DNA of 64,000 nt from JBJXHN01 sp046233135. GTDB taxonomy: Bacteria; Pseudomonadota; Alphaproteobacteria; Rhodospirillales; Rhodospirillaceae. The stretch covers positions 434,001 to 498,000 of the forward strand of contig JBJXHN010000004.1 in assembly GCA_046233135.1 (NCBI GenBank), read 5' to 3'. Every line of letters begins with the position of its first letter. Position 1 is the stretch's first letter. Shown here in pieces: positions 35,515-43,812 of the stretch. The translations under genes and the position numbers were made by a program. The notes beneath the pieces are model-generated. The model was not told the origin of the DNA and ran no database searches. It saw nothing but the letters and a program-made list of their open reading frames with translations.

Positions 35515-36207
35515 TCAGGCCTGGCGGCGTCCCTGGTTGAACAGCACGGCTTTGGAGTCTTCGGTAACCGTGGGTTCTGTGGAGATGGTTTCGACCACCG
35601 CATAGGCGCGCTGGGTGCCGGGACGGGCCTTGATGGCCTCGAACCAGCGTTTGACGTTGGGGAAGTCGTCCAGGGACATGCCCTGGCGCTCGTGCGGCAC
35701 GATCCACGGATAGGCTGCCATGTCGGCGATGGAATAGGCCCCGCAGATGAAATCGCGGCCGGCCAGCCGGTCGTCGAGCACGCCGTACAGGCGTTCGGTT
35801 TCCTTGACGTAGCGGTTGATGGCGTAGGGCAGCTTTTCCGGGGCGTACTGGCTGAAGTGGTGGTTCTGTCCCAGCATGGGTCCCAGACCGCCCATCTGCC
35901 ACATCAGCCATTGCACCACATCGATACGGCCGCGCAGATCGGTGGGCAGGAACTGGCCGGTCTTTTCGGCCAGATACAGCAGGATGGCGCCGGATTCGAA
36001 CACCGGGACCGGCGCACCGCCGCCGGCGGGGGCCTGGTCGACGATGGCTGGGATCTTGTTGTTGGGCGAAATGGCCAGGAAATCGGGTGCGAACTGATCC
36101 CCCTTTCCGATGTGGATCGGCTTGACCGTATAGGGCAGGCCGGCTTCTTCCAGGAACAGGGTGATCTTGTGGCCGTTGGGGGTCGTCCAATAGTAAAGGT
36201 CGATCAT
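35515..36207 (-). CDS. Glutathione S-transferase (YghU/YfcG nu-class-like)
   Basis: A 230-aa cytoplasmic enzyme with a thioredoxin-like N-terminal domain (IDLYYWTTPNGHKITLFLEEAGLPY, with the KIPAIVD and FESGAILLYLAEK glutathione-binding blocks) and a helical C-terminal domain. The TTPNGHK start, with Thr and Asn rather than a catalytic Tyr/Ser/Cys, is the mark of nu-class enzymes that act as disulfide-bond reductases. ATG 36207 has AGGATGG before it; the frame is open to 36252. It is 114 bp downstream of the Rieske ferredoxin gene and may share a transcript with it. Confidence 0.88.
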   Translation of the reverse strand: MIDLYYWTTPNGHKITLFLEEAGLPYTVKPIHIGKGDQFAPDFLAISPNNKIPAIVDQAPAGGGAPVPVFESGAILLYLAEKTGQFLPTDLRGRIDVVQWLMWQMGGLGPMLGQNHHFSQYAPEKLPYAINRYVKETERLYGVLDDRLAGRDFICGAYSIADMAAYPWIVPHERQGMSLDDFPNVKRWFEAIKARPGTQRAYAVVETISTEPTVTEDSKAVLFNQGRRQA

Positions 36208-36321
36208 CGCGATACCATCCTGCGCAGCACGAGGGGGAGAGAAAGGGACCAAGGGGCGGTGCGAGCAGGTGCGCCGCCCTTCGCCATATGGGGGGACCGC
36301 CTGCCGGACGCGAGGGTGCGG

Positions 36322-36630
36322 TCAGGGCAGCTCCACATGAATCACCGAATCCTCCACTTTGACCGGATAGGTCTTCAGGTCGATCTCCGCCGGCGCTTCC
36401 CGGGCTTCGCCGCTGGGGATGTGGAAGGTGGCCTGGTGCAGCGGGCATTCCACGCAGTCCCCGTCCACATAGCCCTCGGCCAGCGAGGCGTCGGCGTGGG
36501 TGCAGGTGTCCTGGGTGGCGTAGATGGTGCCTTCGACGTTGAACAGGGCGATCGTCACTTCACCGACCTCGACGGCCAGTCCTGCCTGTTCGGGGATGTC
36601 GGACAGTTCGGCGACAGCATGCCAGGGCAT
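36322..36630 (-). CDS. Rieske-type [2Fe-2S] ferredoxin
   Basis: A 102-aa small Rieske protein of the dioxygenase-ferredoxin type. The cluster ligands are C43 and H45 (CTH) and C62 and H65 (CPLH). It carries single electrons from a flavoprotein reductase to an oxygenase. The likely reductase lies directly upstream (36755-38041), but no oxygenase alpha or beta subunit gene is in this window, so the acceptor is unknown. ATG 36630 is preceded by AAGGAGATC; the upstream Arg/Pro-rich frame is not expected to be translated. Confidence 0.92.
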   Translation of the reverse strand: MPWHAVAELSDIPEQAGLAVEVGEVTIALFNVEGTIYATQDTCTHADASLAEGYVDGDCVECPLHQATFHIPSGEAREAPAEIDLKTYPVKVEDSVIHVELP

Positions 36631-36754
36631 GGGGGATCTCCTTCGTGGCGGCGCGAAACGGGGTGGGGCAAGGCGCAATGGGGGGGCTGTGCACCCCGGT
36701 CGTCGTCTTCACATGGGCTGTCCCCGGGCGTCCGCCAACCGGGGCGGATGGCTG

Positions 36755-38041
36755 TCAGGCGGCGTGGGACAGCTGGCGCAGCGGGGTGCCGGTATCGGCG
36801 AGCCGGGCAGGGTCCACCGGCAGCCCAGCGTCGATCAGGGCTTTCAGCGGCCGGCGCTCCCGGCCGGCATTGAACAGCACGGCCATCACCGGCACCGACT
36901 GTTTCAGGAACACCGCCACTGCCGGGCCTTTTCCCGGGACGCCCCGTTCGATGCAGCGGTCCCAGTCATCGGCCATGCCCAGGATCTGCAGGTTGAGGTC
37001 GAACTGATCGGTCCAGAACCAGGGCAGGGCATCGTTGACGGCGTCTGCCGGTGCGGTGCCGGCGATGATCCCGGCCACCAGGTCGGCCTGGCGTTCGGCA
37101 TTGTCCCAGGATTCCAGGCGCAGGCGGCGGTCCAGGCGGGTGTTCAGGTGGTTGGCCACGTCGCCGATGGCATAAACCCCGGGCATGGCCGTGCGGCAGC
37201 GGCTGTCCACGACGATCCCGTTGTGGCAGGCCAGGCCGGCGGCCATGGCCAGTTCGGTGTTCGGCTCCGCCCCCACGCCCAGCACGGCCACGTCGGCGTC
37301 CAGGCGGCGGCCGTCGGCCAGATGCACGGCGGACAGGGCGCCGCTCGCGGTATCCGGCGCGAAGGCTTCCAGCCGGGCGTCGGTCAGCAGGGTGACGCCC
37401 TGTGCCTGATGCAGGCGGGCCACGACGGCGGCGAGCGGAGCGGGCAGGACCCGGCCAAGCAGGGCAGGGCCGCTTTCCACCACGGTCACGGCACAGCCCA
37501 GGGCGCGGGCGCTGGCCGCCACCTCCAGGCCGATGAAGCCGCCGCCCACCAGCACCACCCGGGCACCGCCCGTCAGGCGGGACCGCAAGGCGCGGGCGTC
37601 GGCGGCGGACCGCAAGGTCATCACGCCGGCCAGATCCACCCCGGGCACCGACAGCACCCGGGGGCGGGCGCCCGTGGCCAGGACGAGGCTGGCGTAGGGG
37701 ACCACGGCGCCGTCGGCCAGGGTCACCCGCCGGCCCGCCAGATCCAGGGCGGTGACCGCCCGGCCGCCCAGCCATCGGATGCCGGCGTCGGCCAGGGCAT
37801 CGGGACCGGTCAGGCGGGCGTCCAGCGGATCGCTTCCCTTGGCCAGGACCGCCTTGGACAGTGGTGGGCGCTCGTAGGGGGGCTCGGCTTCGGCGCCCAG
37901 CAGGCTGATGGGACTTATATAACCTTTCTTCCGTAATGCCAGGGCGCAGCGCCCCCCGGCATGACCCGCGCCGACGATGACCACGCCGGCGCCATTCCCC
38001 CCGGCGAGGGTCGTAAAAGGCTTAGCGGCGGAATCGGTCAT
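36755..38041 (-). CDS. FAD-dependent ferredoxin reductase (oxygenase-type)
   Basis: A 428-aa NAD(P)H:ferredoxin reductase of the two-dinucleotide-fold family seen with aromatic dioxygenases and cytochrome P450s. The FAD motif is VVIVGAGHAGGRCALALR, followed by PPYERPPLSKAVL. The NAD(P)H motif is VVLVGGGFIGLEVAASARALG, and YAIGDVANH closes the FAD site. The C-terminal domain has WSDQ-like WFWTDQFDLNLQILG. It is divergent from the chemoreceptor gene across a long intergenic region and is followed by the Rieske ferredoxin, with which it should form an electron-transfer pair. Confidence 0.93.
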   Translation of the reverse strand: MTDSAAKPFTTLAGGNGAGVVIVGAGHAGGRCALALRKKGYISPISLLGAEAEPPYERPPLSKAVLAKGSDPLDARLTGPDALADAGIRWLGGRAVTALDLAGRRVTLADGAVVPYASLVLATGARPRVLSVPGVDLAGVMTLRSAADARALRSRLTGGARVVLVGGGFIGLEVAASARALGCAVTVVESGPALLGRVLPAPLAAVVARLHQAQGVTLLTDARLEAFAPDTASGALSAVHLADGRRLDADVAVLGVGAEPNTELAMAAGLACHNGIVVDSRCRTAMPGVYAIGDVANHLNTRLDRRLRLESWDNAERQADLVAGIIAGTAPADAVNDALPWFWTDQFDLNLQILGMADDWDRCIERGVPGKGPAVAVFLKQSVPVMAVLFNAGRERRPLKALIDAGLPVDPARLADTGTPLRQLSHAA

Positions 38042-38657
38042 CGGACTCTCCAGTGAATCTCTGATTGAGGGCTGGTCAGCGGCTTTCTAGCGCATCGCTG
38101 CCGGCTCTGGCCAGGAGGACGGTGAAGGGGGCGTCCATCTTCATCTGTTTTATGTAAAAACAAATCGCTGGCAAGGGAAGGTGGCTGTGCCGATTAAACA
38201 CCTCATTTCGTGTAGAATGGGGTGTTCAAGGAAGTAGTCGCAACATTGGTATTTTGTAAATCCGAGTTGTATTCTATGGTAATGGCGGCCTCAACCGATG
38301 GGGGGAGGTCCGGGGCGCAGGCAGCGTTTTTTGGTGATTTTTCCGCCTTTCCGGTGGTTTTTATCGTAAACTTCAATTGATATTCGTGTGCCGGACGGCA
38401 CCATGACGCGTCTGTAAATCCATAGGTCTCTTGTGGCCAGCATGGGAGGGATGTTGCATGTCTTTTAGAATATATCCTTTTAGGCTTTGCTTAGATTAAA
38501 AAGGGCGTATATCCATTTTTCCTCTGCGACTATTTCGAGAGCGGTTTGATGGATGTCATGCCACGCGAAGTGTGGCACACCAGTGACAAATCAAAGAGTG
38601 ACCGTGAAAAGGTCTCCTTGATCTTCCAGCTTGAGGCGAAATGCGGGGTCGTAACTG
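38042..38657. other. Long AT-rich intergenic region between divergent genes
   Basis: These 616 bp hold no gene I can support on either strand. The composition is much more AT-rich than the rest, with runs of T and A around 38140-38180, 38260-38280 and 38455-38525. It must contain the promoters of the divergent reductase and chemoreceptor genes. A small inverted repeat (TGCCAC 38559-38564, GTGGCA 38572-38577) lies about 80 bp before the chemoreceptor and could be an operator. Confidence 0.5.
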
Positions 38658-40658
38658 ATGCGTGATGGAAACGGGGCCGTACAGCGGCCGGCGGCGGTGG
38701 ATTTCATGTTGTCGGAGGAGGACCGCCGGATCCTCGCCGAGGCCGGGACGGTGGTGCAGCGGGTGTTGCCCGGGGCGCTGGATGCCCTGTACGCGCGGAT
38801 CGCGTCCATTCCGGAACTGGCCAAGAAATTCGGCAACCAGGCTCAGATGAACCAGGCCAAGGAAGCCCAGAAGGTTCACTGGAGCCGCCTGTTCGAAGGC
38901 CGGTTCGAGGACTCCTATTTCTCTGCCGCGCGGGGGATCGGCCTGACCCACCATCGGGTGAAGTTGACGCCGGAGTGGTATATCGCCGCTTACGGCCTGG
39001 TGCTGCGCGATCTGCTGGCGGCTGCGGCGCCGTCGGCGGGCGGAATGTTCGGCAAGGGGGCTGCAGCCGGCAAGGGGCTGAAGACCCAGCAGGCGATTAC
39101 CATGGCCGTTCTGGTGGATATTCAGACGGCTCTGTCCTCCTATTGGGACAAGATGCAAAGCGAGCAGGTCCAAGCCGTCGAGGCCATGGTGGAGCGCATC
39201 AACGAACAGTCCCGGGATGTGCTGGGATCGGTGATCAAATACACCGACGATCTGCAGGACGCGGTCGGCAACCTGGGCAAGGTCTGCGACGTGGTGGATG
39301 CCTCGGCGATGGACGCCAAGACCAAGGCCGACAGCACCCTGCATTCCGCCGAGACTGTTTCTGCCGCTGCCGAAGAGCTGTCGGCATCGATTTCCGAAAT
39401 TGCCCGTCAGGTCCATGAATCCACCGACACCAGCCGCGTGGCGGTTTCCGAGATCGAAGGCACGCGGGCGGTGATGGGCAAGCTGTCCTTGGCGGCCGAC
39501 GAGATCGGCGGGATTCTCAACCTGATCACCACCATTGCCGGACAGACCAACCTATTGGCCCTGAACGCCACCATCGAGGCGGCGCGGGCCGGCGAGGCGG
39601 GCAAGGGTTTCGCCGTGGTGGCTGGCGAGGTGAAGAGCCTGGCCAATCAGACCGCCAAGGCCACCGAGGACATTGCCGCCAAGGTGCAGGCCATGCAGGC
39701 AGCGGTGACCGAAGCCGATGGCACCATCGACAATGTCGCGGCGACCATCGCCCGCATCGAGGAAATTGCCACCGCCATCAGCGCAGCGGTGGAGGAGCAG
39801 AGCGCCGCCACCAAGGAAATTGCCCGCACCGTGGGCGAGGTGGCCGATACGGCGCGCCAGGTGGACGGCCTGATGGGGGCGGTCTCCGAGCAGACCGACA
39901 AGGCCAAACACAGTGCCCAGGTGGTGCACGGCGGGACCGAGCAGATGCGCGATGCCATGCAGCAGATGCCGGTGCTGCTGGCGAAGGCCATCCGCACGTC
40001 TTCCGAAATGGCCAACCGCCGCACCTACCGCCGCCGTCCCACCTATGCCGAGGTGCGGGTGGCCGATGCCTCGGGCCGGCCGGTGACGGGGATCATGCGC
40101 GATCTGTCGGAACACGGGTGCTTCATCGAAGCCAACGTGGCCGCCGGTCCGGGGGCGCGTCTGCGCGTCGAGTTCGGGCCGCCCCTGGGGAACCGGGATT
40201 GCCATGTGGTCGCCAAGTCCACCGAGGGCCTGCATCTGGTCTTCGAGGAAGGGGATGGCCAGGTGGCCGCGAACCAGGTGCACGATGTGGCCACCGAAAC
40301 CGCGAGCCGTCTGGTGGATCTGGCGAAAAAGGACCATCTGGCCTTCGTCCAGCGTATCGAAGATGCGTTGAACGGCAAGGAGTCCGTGAACGCCTCGGGC
40401 CTGTCCACCCACCACAACTGCCGCCTGGGCAAGTGGTACGATGCCGTCAATGACCCCAAGGTCCTGGACATGCCGGCCTACAAGACCCTGGCCGTGCCCC
40501 ATCAGCGGGTACACAACGCCGGTCGCGCCTGCCTGATGGCCAACGACACCGGCAACATGGCCGAAGCCAAGCGCCAGCTCGATGCTCTGAAGCGGGAAAG
40601 CCAGGAAGTGGTGCGCATTCTCGACCAGTTGGGCCGGGAGATGGCCACGGGCCTGTAA
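38658..40658 (+). CDS. Globin-coupled chemoreceptor with PilZ and CZB domains
   Basis: A 666-aa soluble receptor with no membrane segment. Residues about 18-170 form a globin-sensor domain (HemAT-like), with the likely haem-proximal His at H98 in GLTHHRVKLTPEWYIAAYG. Residues 190-445 are the methyl-accepting signalling domain, with the hairpin GQTNLLALNATIEAARAGEA at 295-314. A PilZ domain follows (RRTYR at 454-458 and DLSEHG at 482-487, both c-di-GMP-binding motifs). The C-terminus is a CZB zinc-binding domain (H560, HHNC ending C588, H615). It would couple oxygen, c-di-GMP and zinc or hypochlorite sensing to CheA. An alternative start is M17 at 38706. A strong terminator follows. Confidence 0.92.
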   Translation: MRDGNGAVQRPAAVDFMLSEEDRRILAEAGTVVQRVLPGALDALYARIASIPELAKKFGNQAQMNQAKEAQKVHWSRLFEGRFEDSYFSAARGIGLTHHRVKLTPEWYIAAYGLVLRDLLAAAAPSAGGMFGKGAAAGKGLKTQQAITMAVLVDIQTALSSYWDKMQSEQVQAVEAMVERINEQSRDVLGSVIKYTDDLQDAVGNLGKVCDVVDASAMDAKTKADSTLHSAETVSAAAEELSASISEIARQVHESTDTSRVAVSEIEGTRAVMGKLSLAADEIGGILNLITTIAGQTNLLALNATIEAARAGEAGKGFAVVAGEVKSLANQTAKATEDIAAKVQAMQAAVTEADGTIDNVAATIARIEEIATAISAAVEEQSAATKEIARTVGEVADTARQVDGLMGAVSEQTDKAKHSAQVVHGGTEQMRDAMQQMPVLLAKAIRTSSEMANRRTYRRRPTYAEVRVADASGRPVTGIMRDLSEHGCFIEANVAAGPGARLRVEFGPPLGNRDCHVVAKSTEGLHLVFEEGDGQVAANQVHDVATETASRLVDLAKKDHLAFVQRIEDALNGKESVNASGLSTHHNCRLGKWYDAVNDPKVLDMPAYKTLAVPHQRVHNAGRACLMANDTGNMAEAKRQLDALKRESQEVVRILDQLGREMATGL

Positions 40659-40696
40659 GACCGACCGACGATGGGGGTCCTCCGTCGCCGGGCGGC

Positions 40697-40939
40697 ATGG
40701 CCAAGCGGCCACCGCGCCGGGCGCCGGGTTTCCTGTTCCGCCGCCGTCCCTTTTGGGACGGCGGCGTTTTTCATGTCTCGTCCGCGCAGATCAACCGATG
40801 GCTTGGCGGTCGCGGGTTTGGGAAAGCCCAGAGCCAATGCTGCAAGATGTGCTCGAAGGGCAAGGCCTGCGGGGACAGTTGTATCCGCCGCGCAGAAACC
40901 TGCCGCCGGCCGCCGGGCTGCGCCTGTCAGGCAAAATGA
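40697..40939 (+). CDS. Small Cys-rich protein (possible remnant)
   Basis: The frame encodes 80 aa whose last 33 residues are CCKMCSKGKACGDSCIRR and then a further Cys-rich tail ending GCACQAK. This CxxCxxGKxCGxxCI...C...GCAC pattern is known from small hypothetical bacterial proteins, so at least this part is a real coding relic. The ATG at 40697 would require reading through the terminator of the upstream gene, and no ATG, GTG or TTG with a ribosome site lies between the terminator and the Cys-rich part. It is either a truncated gene or uses an unusual start. It ends 36 bp before a palindromic repeat (40975). Confidence 0.45.
   Translation: MAKRPPRRAPGFLFRRRPFWDGGVFHVSSAQINRWLGGRGFGKAQSQCCKMCSKGKACGDSCIRRAETCRRPPGCACQAK
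40739..40771 (+). terminator. Rho-independent terminator of the chemoreceptor gene
   Basis: A 12-bp perfect stem (40739-40750 with 40755-40766, loop TTTT) is followed by five T (40767-40771). It is one of the clearest intrinsic terminators in the window, 80 bp beyond the stop codon. Confidence 0.9.
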
Positions 40940-40974
40940 ACGGGGTCAGGCGTGGGAAGCCAGCGGCAACCCGC

Positions 40975-41083
40975 CGAGTGCATCGACCCAAACGGAGGCG
41001 TCACCCGAAGTCTGGAACGTTGATGCATAAACAAAGGACTAGTGCACTGACCGCTGGTTCATCTGAATGAGTCAGTGCACTAG
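40975..41083. repeat. 109-bp two-hairpin dispersed repeat, copy 1
   Basis: The unit runs from GTGCATCGACCC to GTCAGTGCACTAG. Its left half folds by pairing TGCATCGAC with GTTGATGCA; its right half is a 13-bp perfect hairpin (41039-41051 with 41071-41083). It lies between the Cys-rich ORF and the 3' end of moaB. Copy 2 is 2.7 kb away in the same orientation; I count 14 differences over the 101 internal bases and no gaps. Confidence 0.85.
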
Positions 41084-41087
41084 ATCC

Positions 41088-41636
41088 CTACGCGGTCAGG
41101 TGTTCCATCAGTCGGGGCATCAGTTCGACGAAGTTGCAGGGGCGGTGGCGGCTGTCCAGCTGCCAGCGCAGGATATCGTCCCAGCCGTCCTTGCAGGCGC
41201 CGGTGGAGCCGGGCAGGGCGAACAGATAGGTGCCCCGGGCGACGCCGGCCATCGCCCGGCTTTGGATCGTCGAGGTGCCGATCTTCTGATAGGACAGCCA
41301 GCGGAACAGTTCGCCGAAGCCCTGGATTTCCTTTTCGCAGACCCCGTGGAAGGCCTCGGGCGTCACGTCGCGGCCGGTGACACCCGTGCCGCCGGTGGAG
41401 ATCACCACGTCCACCTCGGGGTCGGCGACCCACTTTTCCAGCACGGCCCGGATGGCGGCGACGTCATCGCGGACGATCTCGCGCCCGGCCAGGATGTGGC
41501 CTGCGCCTTCCAGCCGGCCGACCAGGGTGTCGCCGGACCGGTCGTCGGCCAGGGTCCGGCTGTCGGACACGGTCAGCACGGCGATCCGCACGGGCAGAAA
41601 GGGCAGGGACGTATCCAGGCGTTCCGCATGATCCAT
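41088..41636 (-). CDS. moaB: Molybdenum cofactor biosynthesis protein MoaB
   Basis: A 182-aa MoaB/Mog-type protein that adenylylates molybdopterin before molybdenum insertion. The family blocks are clear: RIAVLTVSDSRTLADDRSGD, DVVISTGGTGVTGRDVTPEA and FALPGSTGACKDGWDDIL. It is remote from the rimO-mobA-moaCDE cluster (about 10 kb) but serves the same pathway. The frame is open to 41711; ATG 41636 matches the usual N-terminus. Its 3' end abuts a palindromic repeat. Confidence 0.92.
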   Translation of the reverse strand: MDHAERLDTSLPFLPVRIAVLTVSDSRTLADDRSGDTLVGRLEGAGHILAGREIVRDDVAAIRAVLEKWVADPEVDVVISTGGTGVTGRDVTPEAFHGVCEKEIQGFGELFRWLSYQKIGTSTIQSRAMAGVARGTYLFALPGSTGACKDGWDDILRWQLDSRHRPCNFVELMPRLMEHLTA

Positions 41637-41833
41637 CGGGAAAGCAGCTCCAGGCAAAACGTGGGGGAACCCGGTCAGCACAAGGATCCGGGCCTTATAC
41701 TGTCCGACCAAAAGATTGACTTTTTGTCGGACATATTGCGTTCAAGCGCCACGCGGGCTTTTACGCGCCATAAGGCGCGACGGCCGCTTGGCCTTGCCTC
41801 CCGACAATGGGTCAAGCCCATTGTCGGTCGGTA

Positions 41834-43588
41834 TTACTCGGCGTTGCCGGCCGTGGACACCAGCTGGCCGCCGCTTCTCATGTAGCGCGGCCAGTCGCCT
41901 GCCGCAACGGCGTCCAGGCTGGGGGTCGGCTGGCCCATGCGGTCCCGGTAGGCCCAGAAGTTGGAGATCACGTGTTCGATGAAGATGCGGGTTTCCCGGC
42001 TGCTGATGCTTTCGATGAACAGCAGCGGGTCGTCCTGGAAGCGGTCGGCCTGCAGCCAGCCTTGCAGCCGCCCCGGACCGCTGTTGTAGGCGGCGGCAAG
42101 GTAGAACAGGTTGCCCTTCACCTGCGGCAGGCCCAGCAGTTCCTGCAAATAGGCCTGGCCCAGGTCCAGGCTGCGCACCGGGTCGTTCAGCTGCCGCCGG
42201 TCGTGGCCGCGCAGGGCGTGGTTGCCCGACACATGGGCCGCCGTGCGCGGCATCAGCTGCATCAGGCCCCGCGCACCCGCATGGCTGACCGCGTCGGGGT
42301 TGAACGCGCTTTCCTGGCGGATGAAGGCATGGACCAGGGCGGGATCCACCGCCCAGCCGCGGCTCGGCTGCCAGGGGGACAAGGGGTAGAGCGCGCTGTC
42401 CCCGGCACCGGCGGTATCGCGCCGGGCGATGCGCAGGGCCACCTGGGGCAGGCCCTTGTCGGCGGCAACGGCCAGGATGTCCTTGCGCAGGGCGGGCGGC
42501 GCCTTGGCATAAAGGGCGCGCAATTCCTCGGCGGCGGCGTCCAGGCGGCCGATCTGCATCAGGGCGGCGGCGCGCCGGCCTCCCGGTCGGGCCATGACCC
42601 GGGTTTCCGCCCCGCCCGGACCCATGGGAGTCCAGCGGAAGGGCAGGCCATGGCCCAGCGCCCGGGTGGCGATCATGCCATAGAACGTGCGGGGCTGCGC
42701 TGCGGCCAGGGCCAGCAGGCCGGCCACTTTTTCCGGCTGACGGGCGCGCAGGGCCGACCGCGCGGCCCAATAGGCGCCCCCCGCCTTCAGCCAGGGCGAG
42801 ACCCGGGGGGACTGAACCACGGCCTCGAAATGGGTCAGCGCCTTTTCCGCGTCCCCTTGCCGCCACAGGGCGAGGCCGGCCGCCCAGTGGGCCAGCGGCA
42901 CCCGGGTGCCCGAGCGGGCGGCGGCTTCCTGGGCCCACTTCACCGCCCAGTCGTCCCGGCCGTCGACGAAGTAGGCATAGGCCAGCCCGCCCTTCATGCG
43001 GTCATGGTCGATGGCGGTCAGGCGGCCGGCGGCGGACGAGGTGACGATGTCCTTCACCGTCAGCGTCTGTCCCCGGCCCAGTGCCCGGCGGAAGCGGGAC
43101 CAGACCTTCTGGGCGGCTGCCCGGCCGCCGCCGTACTTGCCTTCCAGGCCCCAGCCGGAGCCGGTGGATCCCAGCCGGCGCGACGTGGTCAGCCGGGCCA
43201 GTTCGGGATCGGGCACGGGACCCTTGGCCCGCCGTTCGGCCAGGGCATGGATCTTCTCCGCCCCCGGATGGTCGGCGTAGTCGGTCAGCCAGGCCTGCAA
43301 TTCCTTGCCCGAGGCCCGGTAGTCGGTGGGATGCATCAGGCGCTGATACACGACGTGCCCGAGCAGAATCCGGTCGTCGAGTCGGGCAATGGCGGCGTCC
43401 GCCTCGCTCCAGCGGCCCTCTTCCTGAAGGGAAAATATCGACTCATACAGCTTCAAGTCATGTGGGGAGAGGGGGGCGAAGGCGGGATCGGCGGCCCGGA
43501 CGGGCGCCGAATTGGCAGAAAGATGGGTTATACCCACGCCTACGATCAAAACAACAGCCCGGAGCATCCGGCCGGTATAGCCCCCCAT
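41834..43588 (-). CDS. slt: Soluble lytic murein transglycosylase (Slt70-like)
   Basis: A 584-aa periplasmic peptidoglycan-cleaving enzyme. An N-terminal signal segment (AVVLIVGVGITHLSA) is followed by a long helical superhelix, as in Slt70, and then the C-terminal lysozyme-like domain. The catalytic glutamate is E426 in FIRQESAFNPDAVS, with GARGLMQLMPRTA and AAYNSGPGRL completing the goose-lysozyme-like motifs. It makes 1,6-anhydromuropeptides during wall turnover. ATG 43588 has GGGGGGA before it; a longer frame to 43720 would run into a palindromic repeat and is not favoured. Confidence 0.93.
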   Translation of the reverse strand: MGGYTGRMLRAVVLIVGVGITHLSANSAPVRAADPAFAPLSPHDLKLYESIFSLQEEGRWSEADAAIARLDDRILLGHVVYQRLMHPTDYRASGKELQAWLTDYADHPGAEKIHALAERRAKGPVPDPELARLTTSRRLGSTGSGWGLEGKYGGGRAAAQKVWSRFRRALGRGQTLTVKDIVTSSAAGRLTAIDHDRMKGGLAYAYFVDGRDDWAVKWAQEAAARSGTRVPLAHWAAGLALWRQGDAEKALTHFEAVVQSPRVSPWLKAGGAYWAARSALRARQPEKVAGLLALAAAQPRTFYGMIATRALGHGLPFRWTPMGPGGAETRVMARPGGRRAAALMQIGRLDAAAEELRALYAKAPPALRKDILAVAADKGLPQVALRIARRDTAGAGDSALYPLSPWQPSRGWAVDPALVHAFIRQESAFNPDAVSHAGARGLMQLMPRTAAHVSGNHALRGHDRRQLNDPVRSLDLGQAYLQELLGLPQVKGNLFYLAAAYNSGPGRLQGWLQADRFQDDPLLFIESISSRETRIFIEHVISNFWAYRDRMGQPTPSLDAVAAGDWPRYMRSGGQLVSTAGNAE

Positions 43589-43703
43589 GTCGGTCCCCCC
43601 ATCCGTATGTCGCAATGAAGGCGGCCTGTATACGCCAAACACGGGGTCTGAGTCAGCCCGTGACGTGACCGGATACCGAAAAGCGATCAAAATGGGGGTA
43701 TTT

Positions 43704-43812
43704 CTAGTGCATCGACCCAAACGAAGGCGTCAGCCGAAGTTTGGAGAGTTGATGCATAAACAAAACCCTAGTTCACTGACCACTGAAGCATCTGAATAAG
43801 TCAGTGCACTAG
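43704..43812. repeat. 109-bp two-hairpin dispersed repeat, copy 2
   Basis: It has the same length and orientation as copy 1. It begins CTAGTGCATCGACCC and ends GTCAGTGCACTAG, so this copy has perfect CTAGTGCA/TGCACTAG terminal inverted repeats. It lies upstream of slt and overlaps the stop codon (TAG, complement of 43809-43811) of the uracil-DNA glycosylase gene. Confidence 0.85.

Noticed and set aside
40975..43812. The moaB-slt segment as a composite transposon
   Set aside because: The flanking repeats are short palindromic elements without a transposase, both genes are ordinary chromosomal genes, and no target duplication surrounds the whole segment.
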